From JAQGMJ01 sp036498945 (GTDB lineage: Bacteria > Pseudomonadota > Gammaproteobacteria > Burkholderiales > JAEUOS01), in NCBI GenBank assembly GCA_036498945.1, contig DASYEQ010000048.1, forward strand, positions 1 through 64,000: a DNA stretch of 64,000 nucleotides. The letters are read 5' to 3'. The notes beneath the pieces are model-generated. The model ran no database searches. It saw only the letters and a list, made by a program, of their open reading frames with translations, and was not told the origin of the DNA. Both the position numbers and the translations under genes were made by a program. Position 1 is the first letter of the stretch, and every line of letters starts with the position of its first letter. Positions 24,222 to 32,019 of this stretch are shown here, piece by piece.

Positions 24222-25103
24222 TCAGTAATTGACCTTTTTCTCGACGTAGCGGAACTGCGCGATGGTGAGCCCGACGACAATCACCATCAGGATCACCGAC
24301 TGCGCCGCCGCGCCGCCGTAGTCCTGGCCCTTGAAACCGTCCTGGAAAATCTTGAACACCAGTATCTCGGTGGCCTTCGCCGGGCCGCCTTGCGTCACGG
24401 CATCGATCACGCCGAAGGTGTCGAAGAAGGCGTAGATGATGTTCACCACCAGCAGGAAAAACGTGGTGGGCGTGAGCAGGGGGAAGACGATGTCGATGAA
24501 GCGCCGCCCCGGCCCGGCGCCGTCGATCGCGGCCGCCTCGATCAGGGATTTCGGAATCGCGGTGAGCCCGGCGAGAAAGAAAATGAAGTTGTAGCTGACC
24601 TGCTTCCACGCCGCGGCGAAAATTACCAGCGCCATCGCCTGGTTGCCGTTGAGCAGGTGGTTCCAGTCGATGCCCATGCGGCGCAGGCTCCACGCCACCA
24701 CGCCTACCGACGGGTCGAACATGAACACCCACAGCACCCCGGCAATTGCCGGCGCCACCGCGTAGGGCCAGATCAAAAAGGTCTGGTAGATGCGCGCGCC
24801 GCGCGCCACCCGGTCGGCGAATACCGCCAGGGCAAGGGACACTGCCAGGCCCAGCCCGGCGACCGCGACGGAAAAGAACGCGGTGATGGCGAAAGAGTGG
24901 GCGTAGTACTGATCGTGGAACAGGCCGATGAAATTCTGCGCGCCGACGAATTCGGAGGTGGTGCCGAAAGCATCCTCCACATACATCGAGCCGACCAGCG
25001 CCTGCCCCGCCGGCCAGAGGAAAAACACCGCCGTCACCGCCAGTTGCGGCGCCACCAACAGCAGGGGCAGCCACCGGGATTTGAAGACAACGCGTTTTTC
25101 CAT
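24222..25103 (-). CDS. ugpA: sn-Glycerol-3-phosphate ABC transporter permease UgpA
   Basis: This 293-aa permease starts EKRVVFKSRWLPLLLVAPQLAVTAVFFLWPAGQALVGSMY, the typical UgpA N-terminus with its first helix. The EAA loop is SLIEAAAIDGAGPGRRFIDIVFPLLTPTTFF. Six helices are predicted. It lies 10 bases after the amidase stop and 1 base before ugpE. The usual gene order ugpB-ugpA is interrupted here by the amidase gene. Confidence 0.95.
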   Translation of the reverse strand: MEKRVVFKSRWLPLLLVAPQLAVTAVFFLWPAGQALVGSMYVEDAFGTTSEFVGAQNFIGLFHDQYYAHSFAITAFFSVAVAGLGLAVSLALAVFADRVARGARIYQTFLIWPYAVAPAIAGVLWVFMFDPSVGVVAWSLRRMGIDWNHLLNGNQAMALVIFAAAWKQVSYNFIFFLAGLTAIPKSLIEAAAIDGAGPGRRFIDIVFPLLTPTTFFLLVVNIIYAFFDTFGVIDAVTQGGPAKATEILVFKIFQDGFKGQDYGGAAAQSVILMVIVVGLTIAQFRYVEKKVNY

Positions 25104-25113
25104 GCCGGTAACC

Positions 25114-26079
25114 TTACTTGAGCGGCGCGGGCGCGGCAAGCGGCGCCGCATGATGCGCGCGGGTGGTGCGGCGGGCCGGCGAAGCGCCGCCGCCGCCCGG
25201 CACCGGCGCGGCGGCGGAAATCGGCACTGGAATCCCGCGTGCCCTGATGGCGTCGATCACGCACGCCGGCATCGCCTGCGCCACCGCGTCCGCGATCCGT
25301 GCCCGCGTCGCTTCCTCGCCCATGCGCGCCTCTTCCTCGCGGTTAACGATCACCCCGGCTTCGAACAGCAGCGCCGGCATGTTGGTGGAGTTGCGCAACA
25401 CCGCCAGGTTGTCGAAAAAGTGTACGCCGTTGGCCTCATCGGCAAACTCGCGCGCTTCGCCCAGGCGCGGGTCGGCGTGGTAGCGGGAGGGCTTGAAACC
25501 GGCGGCGCGCAACTGCGTGCCAAGGGTGGAGGCGCACTCCAGCGACTGGCGCCACTGCGGGTTCTGGCGCGAGACGAACAGCGAATAGCCCTGGAAGCGC
25601 TGGTCCAGATATTTGCGCGGCTTGCCTTCGTATTCCCAGTCGCGCAAAAAGCGCTCGCGCGCCGAATCGTGATGTACCGAGAGAAACAGCGTGGCGCCCA
25701 CCTCGCGCGCGCGCCGCGGCCGCCCGGCCAGCTCGGCTGCCTGGCCGTCGATGCCGATCAGCTCGGTGCGGTAGCCGGCGGCCTTCAGGCGCGCGGCGAT
25801 CGCCAGCACCAGCGCGCGGTTGAATTCGAATTCCGGCACGCCGCGCGCCGAGGTGGCGCCGGGCGCCGCCAGGTAATGGCCGACATCCAGCGCGATCAGC
25901 GGCGCCGGGTGGACCGGGATGGCGTCGCTATCCGGTGCGCCCGCTTGTCCCCACGCCGTGGTGGCGATGGCGCAGGCACACAACAAGAACGCCACGGGAG
26001 ACAAAGACCGTACGATAAGGTGGCGCCACAACAAAAACGCCACCTCGCGGTGGCGTTTGGCGATGCGAAAGACCGGCAT
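25114..26079 (-). CDS. N-acetylmuramoyl-L-alanine amidase (Amidase_3) within the ugp operon
   Basis: This is an exported zinc amidase that cuts the bond between muramic acid and the peptide stem of peptidoglycan. Zinc/catalytic motifs are LIALDVGHYLA (His), VPEFEFNRALV (Glu), TLFLSVHHDSARE (His) and PALLFEAGVIVNREEEARM (catalytic Glu). The N-terminus contains a hydrophobic export segment (SPVAFLLCACAIATTAWG) and the C-terminus a Pro/Ala/His-rich tail. ATG 26079 (321 aa) overlaps the ugpB stop as TGATG, but a terminator-like hairpin lies just inside it, so a start further in (TTG or GTG near 26030-25990) is also possible. An amidase between ugpB and ugpA is unusual. Confidence 0.85.
   Translation of the reverse strand: MPVFRIAKRHREVAFLLWRHLIVRSLSPVAFLLCACAIATTAWGQAGAPDSDAIPVHPAPLIALDVGHYLAAPGATSARGVPEFEFNRALVLAIAARLKAAGYRTELIGIDGQAAELAGRPRRAREVGATLFLSVHHDSARERFLRDWEYEGKPRKYLDQRFQGYSLFVSRQNPQWRQSLECASTLGTQLRAAGFKPSRYHADPRLGEAREFADEANGVHFFDNLAVLRNSTNMPALLFEAGVIVNREEEARMGEEATRARIADAVAQAMPACVIDAIRARGIPVPISAAAPVPGGGGASPARRTTRAHHAAPLAAPAPLK
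26029..26058 (-). terminator. Terminator-like hairpin after ugpB, inside the start of the amidase gene
   Basis: On the minus strand AAACGCCACC-GCGA-GGTGGCGTTT is followed by TTGTTGTGG. It lies 21-44 bases after the ugpB stop. It would favour a short abundant ugpB mRNA, as is common for binding-protein genes, but it overlaps the first codons of the amidase frame. Confidence 0.65.
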
Positions 26080-27419
26080 CAGACCTTGCCGGCCTTGTTT
26101 GCCGCTTCGAACTTGCGCAACTGCTCGTTGCCGCGCGTCACAGCGTCGTCCAGCGCCTGCTTGGGCGCCTTCTTGCCGCTCCACACGTTTTCCAGTTCCT
26201 CATCGATGATGGTGCGGATCTCGACGAAATTGCCCAGGCGCACGCCGCGGCTGTTGGCCTGGACCTTGCCCGAGAGTTCCTTGACGGCGACATCCGCCCC
26301 GGGGTTCTTGTCGTAGAAGCCGCTCTTCACCGTCAGGTCATAGGCCGCCTTGGTGATCGGCACGTAGCCGGTCTGCTGGTGCCACTCGGCCTGCACTTCC
26401 GGGCGCGAAAGGAATTCGAAGAACTTGCCCACGCCCTTGTAGACCTCGGGCTTCTTGCCGTTCATCACCCACAGCGAAGCGCCGCCGATGATGGTGTTGT
26501 AGGGCGCGCCCTTGTAGTCGTCGTAGTAGGGCAGGGGGGCGACGCCCCAGTCGAACTTGGCGTTCTTCTTGACGTTGCCGTAGGTGCCGGAGGAAGTGGT
26601 GATCACCGCGCACTCGCCGGTGAAGAATTTGGCGGCGGGCTCGTCCTTGCGGCCGGCGTAGGTGAACAGGCCCGATTTCACCCAGGAGGAAAGGCGCGAG
26701 ATGTGGCGGATTTCCAGCTCGTGGTTGAACTCCAGCTGCACGTTGTAGCCGCCGAAGCCGTTGTTCAGCGACGCGAAGGGCTCGTTATGCCAGGCGCTTT
26801 CGTTTTCCAGCTGCACCCAGGACTGCCAGCCGGTGGTGAACGCGCAAGGGGTGGCGTTGGAATCGCGGATCTTCAGCAGCGCCGCCTGCAACTGGTCCCA
26901 GGTCTTGGGCACGTCGGTGACGCCGGCTTTCTTGAAGGCGTCCTTGTTGTAGTACATCACCGGGGTCGAGCTGTTGAACGGCATCGACAGCATGCGCCCC
27001 TTGGGGTCGGTGTAATAGCCCGCCACCGCCGGGATGTAGATGCTCGGGTCCCACTTCTTGTCGGTCAGCGCCATCACTTCGTAGACCGGCTTGATCACGC
27101 CCTTCGATGCCATCATGGTGGCGGTGCCGACTTCGAACACCTGCAGGATGGCGGGCGGGTTGTGGGCGCGGAAGGCGGCGCGGCCGGCGGCCAGCGTCTC
27201 GTCGTAGTTGCCCTTGAACACCGGCACGATCTTGTACTGCTTCTGTTCCGCGTTGAAGCGGTTGGCGAGGTCGTTGACGCGGTCGCCCAGGGCGCCGGCC
27301 ATCGCATGCCACCACTGGATCTCGACTTGCGCCTGCGCCGGCAGGGGCGCGGCGAGCGCACCCGCGAAGGCGGCGACGGCGGAGATCCGCGCCAGCATCT
27401 GTTTGAAACCTGTGATCAT
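26079..27419 (-). CDS. ugpB: sn-Glycerol-3-phosphate-binding periplasmic protein
   Basis: This 446-aa receptor has a signal peptide (ITGFKQMLARISAVAAFAGALAAPLPAQAQ) and the UgpB start VEIQWWHAMAGALGDRVNDLANRFN. Further UgpB motifs are FKGNYDETLAAGRAAFRAHNPPAILQVFEVGTATMM, MPFNSSTPVMYYNKDAFKKAG and GGASLWVMNGK. It binds sn-glycerol-3-phosphate or glycerophosphocholine. The start has AAGGAG 8 bases upstream. A perfect -10 TATAAT (minus strand, 27505-27510) lies about 85 bases upstream. It heads the operon ugpB-amidase-ugpA-ugpE-ugpC-ugpQ. Confidence 0.95.
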   Translation of the reverse strand: MITGFKQMLARISAVAAFAGALAAPLPAQAQVEIQWWHAMAGALGDRVNDLANRFNAEQKQYKIVPVFKGNYDETLAAGRAAFRAHNPPAILQVFEVGTATMMASKGVIKPVYEVMALTDKKWDPSIYIPAVAGYYTDPKGRMLSMPFNSSTPVMYYNKDAFKKAGVTDVPKTWDQLQAALLKIRDSNATPCAFTTGWQSWVQLENESAWHNEPFASLNNGFGGYNVQLEFNHELEIRHISRLSSWVKSGLFTYAGRKDEPAAKFFTGECAVITTSSGTYGNVKKNAKFDWGVAPLPYYDDYKGAPYNTIIGGASLWVMNGKKPEVYKGVGKFFEFLSRPEVQAEWHQQTGYVPITKAAYDLTVKSGFYDKNPGADVAVKELSGKVQANSRGVRLGNFVEIRTIIDEELENVWSGKKAPKQALDDAVTRGNEQLRKFEAANKAGKV

Positions 27420-27504
27420 TGAGTAACTCCTTGGACGGGGCAGCCCCCGGTTTGCGATGCATTGCGGCGACGCCGGCGCGCACGGCACGCGGCGAAGCCC
27501 GGGG

Positions 27505-27510
27505 ATTATA
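27505..27510 (-). promoter_or_regulatory. Probable ugpB -10 element
   Basis: A perfect TATAAT on the minus strand sits in the 181-bp gap between the divergent ugpB and CoA-transferase genes. No good -35 is visible at the normal spacing, suggesting an activator-dependent promoter. No Pho box was confirmed by eye. Confidence 0.4.
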
Positions 27511-27600
27511 GCCAAGCTATCATTACGCCCTGGTCGCGCTCCGGCCCGCCCTGCATTCGCACCGGCGCCCCCTCCCTCCCTTTTCCACTTCCGCCCTCCC

Positions 27601-28836
27601 ATGCCCGGTCCTCTTTCCCACCTCAAGGTTCTCGACATGTCGCGCGTGCTGGCCGGCCCCTGGTGCGGCCAGCTGCTTTCCGACCTCGGCGCGGAGGTGA
27701 TCAAGATCGAGCGCCCCGGCGACGAGAAAAGCCGCGGCGGCGACGACACCCGCACCTGGGGCCCGCCCTACCTGAAGGACGCCGCGGGCCGCGACACCAC
27801 CGAGGCGGCGTATTACCTCTCCGCCAACCGCGGCAAGAAATCGCTGACGGTCGACATTTCCACCCCCGAAGGCCAGGAGATCATCCGCCAGCTGGCGGCG
27901 AAATCCGACATCGTGCTGGAGAACTACAAGGTCGGCCAGCTGAAGAAATACGGCCTGGACTACGCCGGCCTGAAAGCGGTGAACCCCAGGCTCATCTATT
28001 GCTCGATCACCGGCTTCGGCCAGACCGGGCCGTACGCGCACCGCGCCGGCTACGACTACGTGATCCAGGGCATGGGCGGCTTCATGAGCATCACCGGCGA
28101 GCGTGACGACCTGCCCGGCGGCGGCCCGCAAAAAGCCGGCGTGGCGGTGGCGGACCTGATGACCGGCATGTATTCCGGCGTCGCCATTCTCGCCGCCATC
28201 ACCCACCGCGAGCAGACCGGCGAGGGCCAGTACATCGACATGGCCCTGCTCGACTGCCAGGTGGCGATGCTGGCCAACATGAACACCAACTACCTCACTT
28301 CGGGGAAGGCGCCCGCGCGCGCCGGCAATTCGCACCAGAACCTCACGCCCTACCAGGTGTTCAAGGTGGCGGATGGCTATGTGATCGTGGCGGTGGGCAA
28401 CGATGGCCAGTTCGCCAGGTATTGCCAGGCCGGCGGCCGCCCGGAACTGGCGAGCGACCCGCGCTTTCGCACCAACCCGGACCGCGTGCGCAATCGCGCC
28501 GGGATGATCCCGTTGCTGGAAGTGATGATGCTGGAGAAGACGCGCCAGCAGTGGATCGACGAACTGGAAGCCGTGGGCGTGCCCTGCGGGCCGATCAACA
28601 GCATCGCGGATGCCTTCGACAACCCGCAGGTGAAAGCGCGCGGCCTGAAGATCGAGCTGGCGCACCCCACCGCCGGCAAGGTTCCGCTGGTCGCCAACCC
28701 GATCAAGTACTCCGGCACCCCCCTGGAATACGCCGCGCCGCCGCCGCTCCTGGGTGAGCACACCGAAGCGGTGCTGCGCGAACTGGGCTATGCTCCGGAG
28801 CAGATTGCGCGCATGCGCGAACGCTTTATCGTTTAG
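27601..28836 (+). CDS. CaiB/BaiF family III CoA-transferase
   Basis: This 411-aa enzyme transfers CoA between carboxylic acids. It has the family start GPLSHLKVLDMSRVLAGPWCGQLLSDLGAEVIKIERPGDEKSR, the catalytic-region ANRGKKSLTVDI, SDIVLENYKVGQLKKYGLDY, and ITGFGQTGPYAHRAGYDYVIQGMGGFMSITG with the Asp nucleophile in GYDY. Length and layout are normal for the succinyl-CoA:carboxylate/formyl-CoA type. The acyl substrate cannot be read from sequence. It is divergent from ugpB. Confidence 0.94.
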   Translation: MPGPLSHLKVLDMSRVLAGPWCGQLLSDLGAEVIKIERPGDEKSRGGDDTRTWGPPYLKDAAGRDTTEAAYYLSANRGKKSLTVDISTPEGQEIIRQLAAKSDIVLENYKVGQLKKYGLDYAGLKAVNPRLIYCSITGFGQTGPYAHRAGYDYVIQGMGGFMSITGERDDLPGGGPQKAGVAVADLMTGMYSGVAILAAITHREQTGEGQYIDMALLDCQVAMLANMNTNYLTSGKAPARAGNSHQNLTPYQVFKVADGYVIVAVGNDGQFARYCQAGGRPELASDPRFRTNPDRVRNRAGMIPLLEVMMLEKTRQQWIDELEAVGVPCGPINSIADAFDNPQVKARGLKIELAHPTAGKVPLVANPIKYSGTPLEYAAPPPLLGEHTEAVLRELGYAPEQIARMRERFIV

Positions 28837-28930
28837 ACATTGTCCAGCCGCCGGCGGCCTGAAGCGGCGGCCGGCGCATCGTCCGGGCATAAGACTTAAA
28901 ATACACGGATACGAAAGAAGGACCTGTCCC

Positions 28931-29539
28931 ATGAGCCGCGATTACAACCAGTATGAAATCCACGTCCACGGCGACGTGCCGGTGAAGCCCGGCATCACCT
29001 ACAAACAGGTCGAAGAGGCGGTCAGGCCGCTGTGGAAATACGCCGGCGCCAAGACGCTGTCGGATGCCCCCAGCCTGTTCGAGGAAGAGCCCGGCATCAG
29101 CTACGACGCGCAAAAGCGCGTGCTCTCGCTGTGCTGGACGGTGGAAGGCAATGCCGATTTCCAGAACGCGCTGGACGAGGCCTGCGGCGGCATCAACGAA
29201 CTCTCCGCCGAGGGCGCCGGCATCGAGGTCAGCTATTACGACAATGACGACGAGGAAGGGCGCGACGAGTTCGGCCTGATCTTCGTCGGCCCCACGCCCG
29301 AAGCGATCCACGAGACCCAGCGCCAGTACATGCAGGAAGACGTCACCCGTCTGCTCGAGCGCCACTTCGACCGCGGCGAGATGGCCGAAGTGGTCGATGC
29401 GGTGAACCGGCTGTTCGCCAAGCGCCTGTTGTCGATCGCGCAGGGGCAGAAGCTGTCGCGCTTCGAGTTGCCCTCGGGCGGCGGCAGCGGCGGGCACGGG
29501 GGCAACGCGGGTGGGCATAACAAACGGCATCTGCATTAG
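28931..29539 (+). CDS. Conserved protein of unknown function (DUF6806-like)
   Basis: This 202-aa acidic cytoplasmic protein starts SRDYNQYEIHVHGDVPVKPGITYKQVEEAVRPLWKYAGAKTL. The middle is very acidic (VSYYDNDDEEGRDEFGLIFVGPTPEAIHE), and a helical part (LLERHFDRGEMAEVVDAVNRLFAKRL) is followed by a Gly/His-rich tail (GGGSGGHGGNAGGHNKRHLH). It resembles a betaproteobacterial family of unknown function, which I believe is DUF6806, though not with certainty. The start is set by the family-like N-terminus. A two-hairpin element begins 1 base after the stop codon. Confidence 0.78.
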   Translation: MSRDYNQYEIHVHGDVPVKPGITYKQVEEAVRPLWKYAGAKTLSDAPSLFEEEPGISYDAQKRVLSLCWTVEGNADFQNALDEACGGINELSAEGAGIEVSYYDNDDEEGRDEFGLIFVGPTPEAIHETQRQYMQEDVTRLLERHFDRGEMAEVVDAVNRLFAKRLLSIAQGQKLSRFELPSGGGSGGHGGNAGGHNKRHLH

Positions 29540-29540
29540 G

Positions 29541-29611
29541 CAGGCAAAAGTACACAGCTACTTTTGCCTGGTGACAGCATAAAAATCGCTGGCGGAGCCA
29601 GACGATTTTTT
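29541..29611 (+). repeat. Two-hairpin 3' element, copy 2 of 5
   Basis: Hairpin 1 (29541-29570) has the stem CAGGCAAAAGTA / TACTTTTGCCTG. Hairpin 2 (29581-29611) has AAAAATCG / CGATTTTT arms enclosing CTGGC-GGA-GCCAG. The inner stem changed from CCGGC/GCCGG to CTGGC/GCCAG on both sides, a compensatory change that keeps pairing. Confidence 0.8.
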
Positions 29612-29692
29612 TGACCAAAAGGCTACGCAACTGCGCGGCGCTCTTCGGCGCCTGCCCCGGGAGATGGGGCGTTTGGGAGTGGAGTTGAGGCG

Positions 29693-30670
29693 ATGAAAAA
29701 TCTTATTCTGCGCGCTGGTTTGGCGCTATTGGTGTTTGTGTTGCCGGGCGCGGTGTTCGCGCAGGGCTTTCCTTCGCGGCCGGTGCGGTTCGTCGTGCCG
29801 TATCCGCCGGGCGGGCCGCTGGATGTGGTGGCGCGGGCGCTGGGGGAGAAAATGGCCGGCGGCTTGAAGCAGCCGGTGATCGTCGACAACAAGCCAGGCG
29901 CGGGCGGCAACGTGGGGGCGGACTATGTCGCCAAGTCGCCGGCCGACGGCTACACCATCGTGATGGGCGCGGTGGCCACGCAGGCGATCAACCCGGCGCT
30001 GTACGCGAAGATTCCGTATGACCCGGTGCGCGATTTCCAGCCGATCACCCTCGTCGCCTCCGTGCCCAATGTGCTGGTCCTCAATCCCAACACGCCGGCC
30101 AAAAGCGTGGGCGAGCTGATCGATTACGCGCGCGCCCATCCGGGCAAGCTCAATTTCGGCTCGGGGTCGAACGGCAGCGCCGGGCATCTGGCGGGCGAAC
30201 TGTTCAAGCAGATGACCGGCACGTTCATGGTGCACATCCCCTACGCCGGCGCCAATCCGGCGATGCTGGCGCTGCTCTCGGAGCAGACCGACCTGATGTT
30301 CGACAACCTCGCCAATTCGCTGGTGCAGGTGAAAAGCGGCAAGCTCAAGGCGCTGGCTGTCACCACGCGCACGCGCTCGCCCTTCGCGCCTGACTTGCCG
30401 ACGCTGGAAGAAGCCGACGCGCGCCTGAAAGGCTTCGACATCGACACCTGGTTCGGCGTGCTCGCCCCCGCCGGCATCCCGCCCGAGGCGCTGAATCGCC
30501 TGCACGACGAGCTGGTGCGTGCGCTGGCCGATCCCGGCATCAAGGAGCGCCTGGCGAAATTCGGCGCCATCCCCGGCGGCGATACGCCGGCGCAATTCGC
30601 CGCTTTCATCAAGAGCGAAATTCCCAAGTACGCAAAGATCGTCAAGGCCTCCGGTGCGCGGGTAGATTGA
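29693..30670 (+). CDS. Bug/TctC-family periplasmic solute-binding protein
   Basis: This 325-aa TTT receptor has the signal peptide KNLILRAGLALLVFVLPGAVFAQ followed by FPSRPVRFVVPYPPGGPLDVVARAL. Ligand-binding loops are VIVDNKPGAGGNVGADYVAKSPADGYT, FGSGSNGSAGHLAGELFKQMTGTFMVHIPYAGANPA and DLMFDNLANSLVQV. The preceding gene is the DUF6806-like protein. A 585-bp gap with tandem repeats separates it from tctB, so it may or may not serve the TctBA pair at 31256-33528, which already has two receptors behind it. Confidence 0.93.
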   Translation: MKNLILRAGLALLVFVLPGAVFAQGFPSRPVRFVVPYPPGGPLDVVARALGEKMAGGLKQPVIVDNKPGAGGNVGADYVAKSPADGYTIVMGAVATQAINPALYAKIPYDPVRDFQPITLVASVPNVLVLNPNTPAKSVGELIDYARAHPGKLNFGSGSNGSAGHLAGELFKQMTGTFMVHIPYAGANPAMLALLSEQTDLMFDNLANSLVQVKSGKLKALAVTTRTRSPFAPDLPTLEEADARLKGFDIDTWFGVLAPAGIPPEALNRLHDELVRALADPGIKERLAKFGAIPGGDTPAQFAAFIKSEIPKYAKIVKASGARVD

Positions 30671-31255
30671 TGGTTTTGGGGCCTTAATTCATAAATGCTC
30701 CAGATAAGTCTTTTCCTGACAAAGTTGTAAGCATTCACTGCGCGCAGAGCGTGGGCCAGAGACCCATTGATATCAAAAGAATATTTTTGCGCGCCGCAGC
30801 ATAAGTATTGTGAAACTCTTGTGAATTTTCTGAAACATTTTTTACTAAAGTCAGTATGATTGCGAGTCAATCGCGCCCAGGCATCGGTTAACGATACTTG
30901 GGCGTGCTGTTATGTAGCTTGTCGAGCAGTTTGAAGTGCCAAAGCCCCTCCGTGCCCCCGTGGCCAAAGGAAGTGGCGCTGCCGATGGCAATTTATATGG
31001 TTCGTTGTGCAGTTTGATGTTCCAAAGCCTCTCCGTGCCCTTGTGGCCAAGGAAGTGGCGCTGCCGGTGGTGCTGTTATGTGGTCTGTTAAGCAGTTTGA
31101 AGTGCCAAAGCCCCTCCAAGCCCCCGTGGCCAAGGAAGTGGCGCTGCCGATACGCACTAAGAGCGCTGAGCGAATTTGTTTTTTTGGAGTGTTCACGAGG
31201 CAGCCCCAGGTGCATTGCGCCCGGGGTGCGTTGCTTCATTGGAGTGAGGGAAACA
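30671..31255. other. 585-bp AT-richer intergenic region with tandem repeats
   Basis: The first 200 bases are noticeably AT-rich compared with the neighbours. An imperfect palindrome at 30874-30904 (CGCCCAGGCATCG-N5-CGATACTTGGGCG) follows, then three copies of an 83-bp repeat, then the tctB leader. No gene is supported, although the repeats leave short frames open. Confidence 0.6.
30905..31153. repeat. Three tandem copies of an ~83-bp repeat
   Basis: The copies are at about 30905-30989, 30991-31070 and 31071-31153. The shared core is GCAGTTTGAAGTGCCAAAGC followed by CCCTCC and GTGGCCAAGGAAGTGGCGCT, each ending CTGCCG. Copies 1 and 3 also share TGCTGTTATGT at their start. The period is not a multiple of three, so coding is unlikely. 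It lies in the 5' region of the tctB-tctA-tctC operon. Confidence 0.85.
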
Positions 31256-32005
31256 ATGAGGATCAAGGATCAGAAGGACTTCTACGCCGGTTTGATGTTC
31301 ATCATCTTCGGCGTATTGACGATGTGGCTGTCGCAGTCCTACAACATGGGGACGGCGGCGCGTATGGGCCCGGGATATTTCCCGTTCTGGCTCGGTGGAG
31401 TGCTGGCAGCGCTTGGCGCCATCGTCTTTTTCAAATCCTTCGGCCACGTCGAAGGTACGGTTGAAAAAGCAAGCACCAAGTCGTCGGTGATATTCATCCT
31501 GATGATGGTGCTGTCGCTGGGCGCCGGCGCCATCGGCCTGGCCGGCCCCAACGGGGCACTGGCCATCGGCACCATCGCCGGCTGCGTGGTGGCGATTTTC
31601 GTCGGCGAGCGCTCGATGGGCCTGATCCTGGGTTCCGTCGGCCTGTTCGGCCTGTTCATCAAGGCCATCGGCGTGGTCATCTGCACCCTCGGTCTGGTGT
31701 GGATCGCCGCGATTGCCAGCCACGAATTCAAGTGGAAGGAAACGGCGATCTCCTCCACCGTTCTCGCCATCATGGCCTGGGCGATCTTCGTCAAGGGCCT
31801 GGGTCTGCAGATGCCGACCTGGGTGGACACCGGGGAACTGCAGCGCATGTTCATCACCGATGTCAAGACCGACGCACCCGCCGACGCGAACACCGATGCG
31901 CCGAAGGCCGATGCTTCGAAGGCCGATGCACCGAAGGCGGACGCCCCCAAGGCCGACGCCCCCGCCACCACCGACGCGCCGAAGTCCGACGCGCCGAAGC
32001 AATAA
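31256..32005 (+). CDS. tctB: TctB-type small membrane subunit with low-complexity C-terminal tail
   Basis: At 249 aa this is larger than most TctB proteins (150-190). The start RIKDQKDFYAGLMFIIFGVLTMWLSQSYNMGTAARMGPGYFPFWLG is classical. Helices SVIFILMMVLSLGAGAIGLAG, LAIGTIAGCVVAIFVG, IGVVICTLGLVWIAAIAS and AISSTVLAIMAWAIFVKGLGLQMPTWVD follow. The last 45 or so residues are an Asp/Ala/Pro/Lys repeat (ADAPKADASKADAPKADAPK...) that is probably cytoplasmic and disordered. tctA begins 14 bases downstream, with GGAGG upstream of its start. Confidence 0.92.
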   Translation: MRIKDQKDFYAGLMFIIFGVLTMWLSQSYNMGTAARMGPGYFPFWLGGVLAALGAIVFFKSFGHVEGTVEKASTKSSVIFILMMVLSLGAGAIGLAGPNGALAIGTIAGCVVAIFVGERSMGLILGSVGLFGLFIKAIGVVICTLGLVWIAAIASHEFKWKETAISSTVLAIMAWAIFVKGLGLQMPTWVDTGELQRMFITDVKTDAPADANTDAPKADASKADAPKADAPKADAPATTDAPKSDAPKQ

Positions 32006-32019
32006 GGGAGGAGCCAATC

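Noticed and set aside
30905..31153. CRISPR array
   Set aside because: There are only three adjacent long repeats with no spacers between them and no cas genes nearby.
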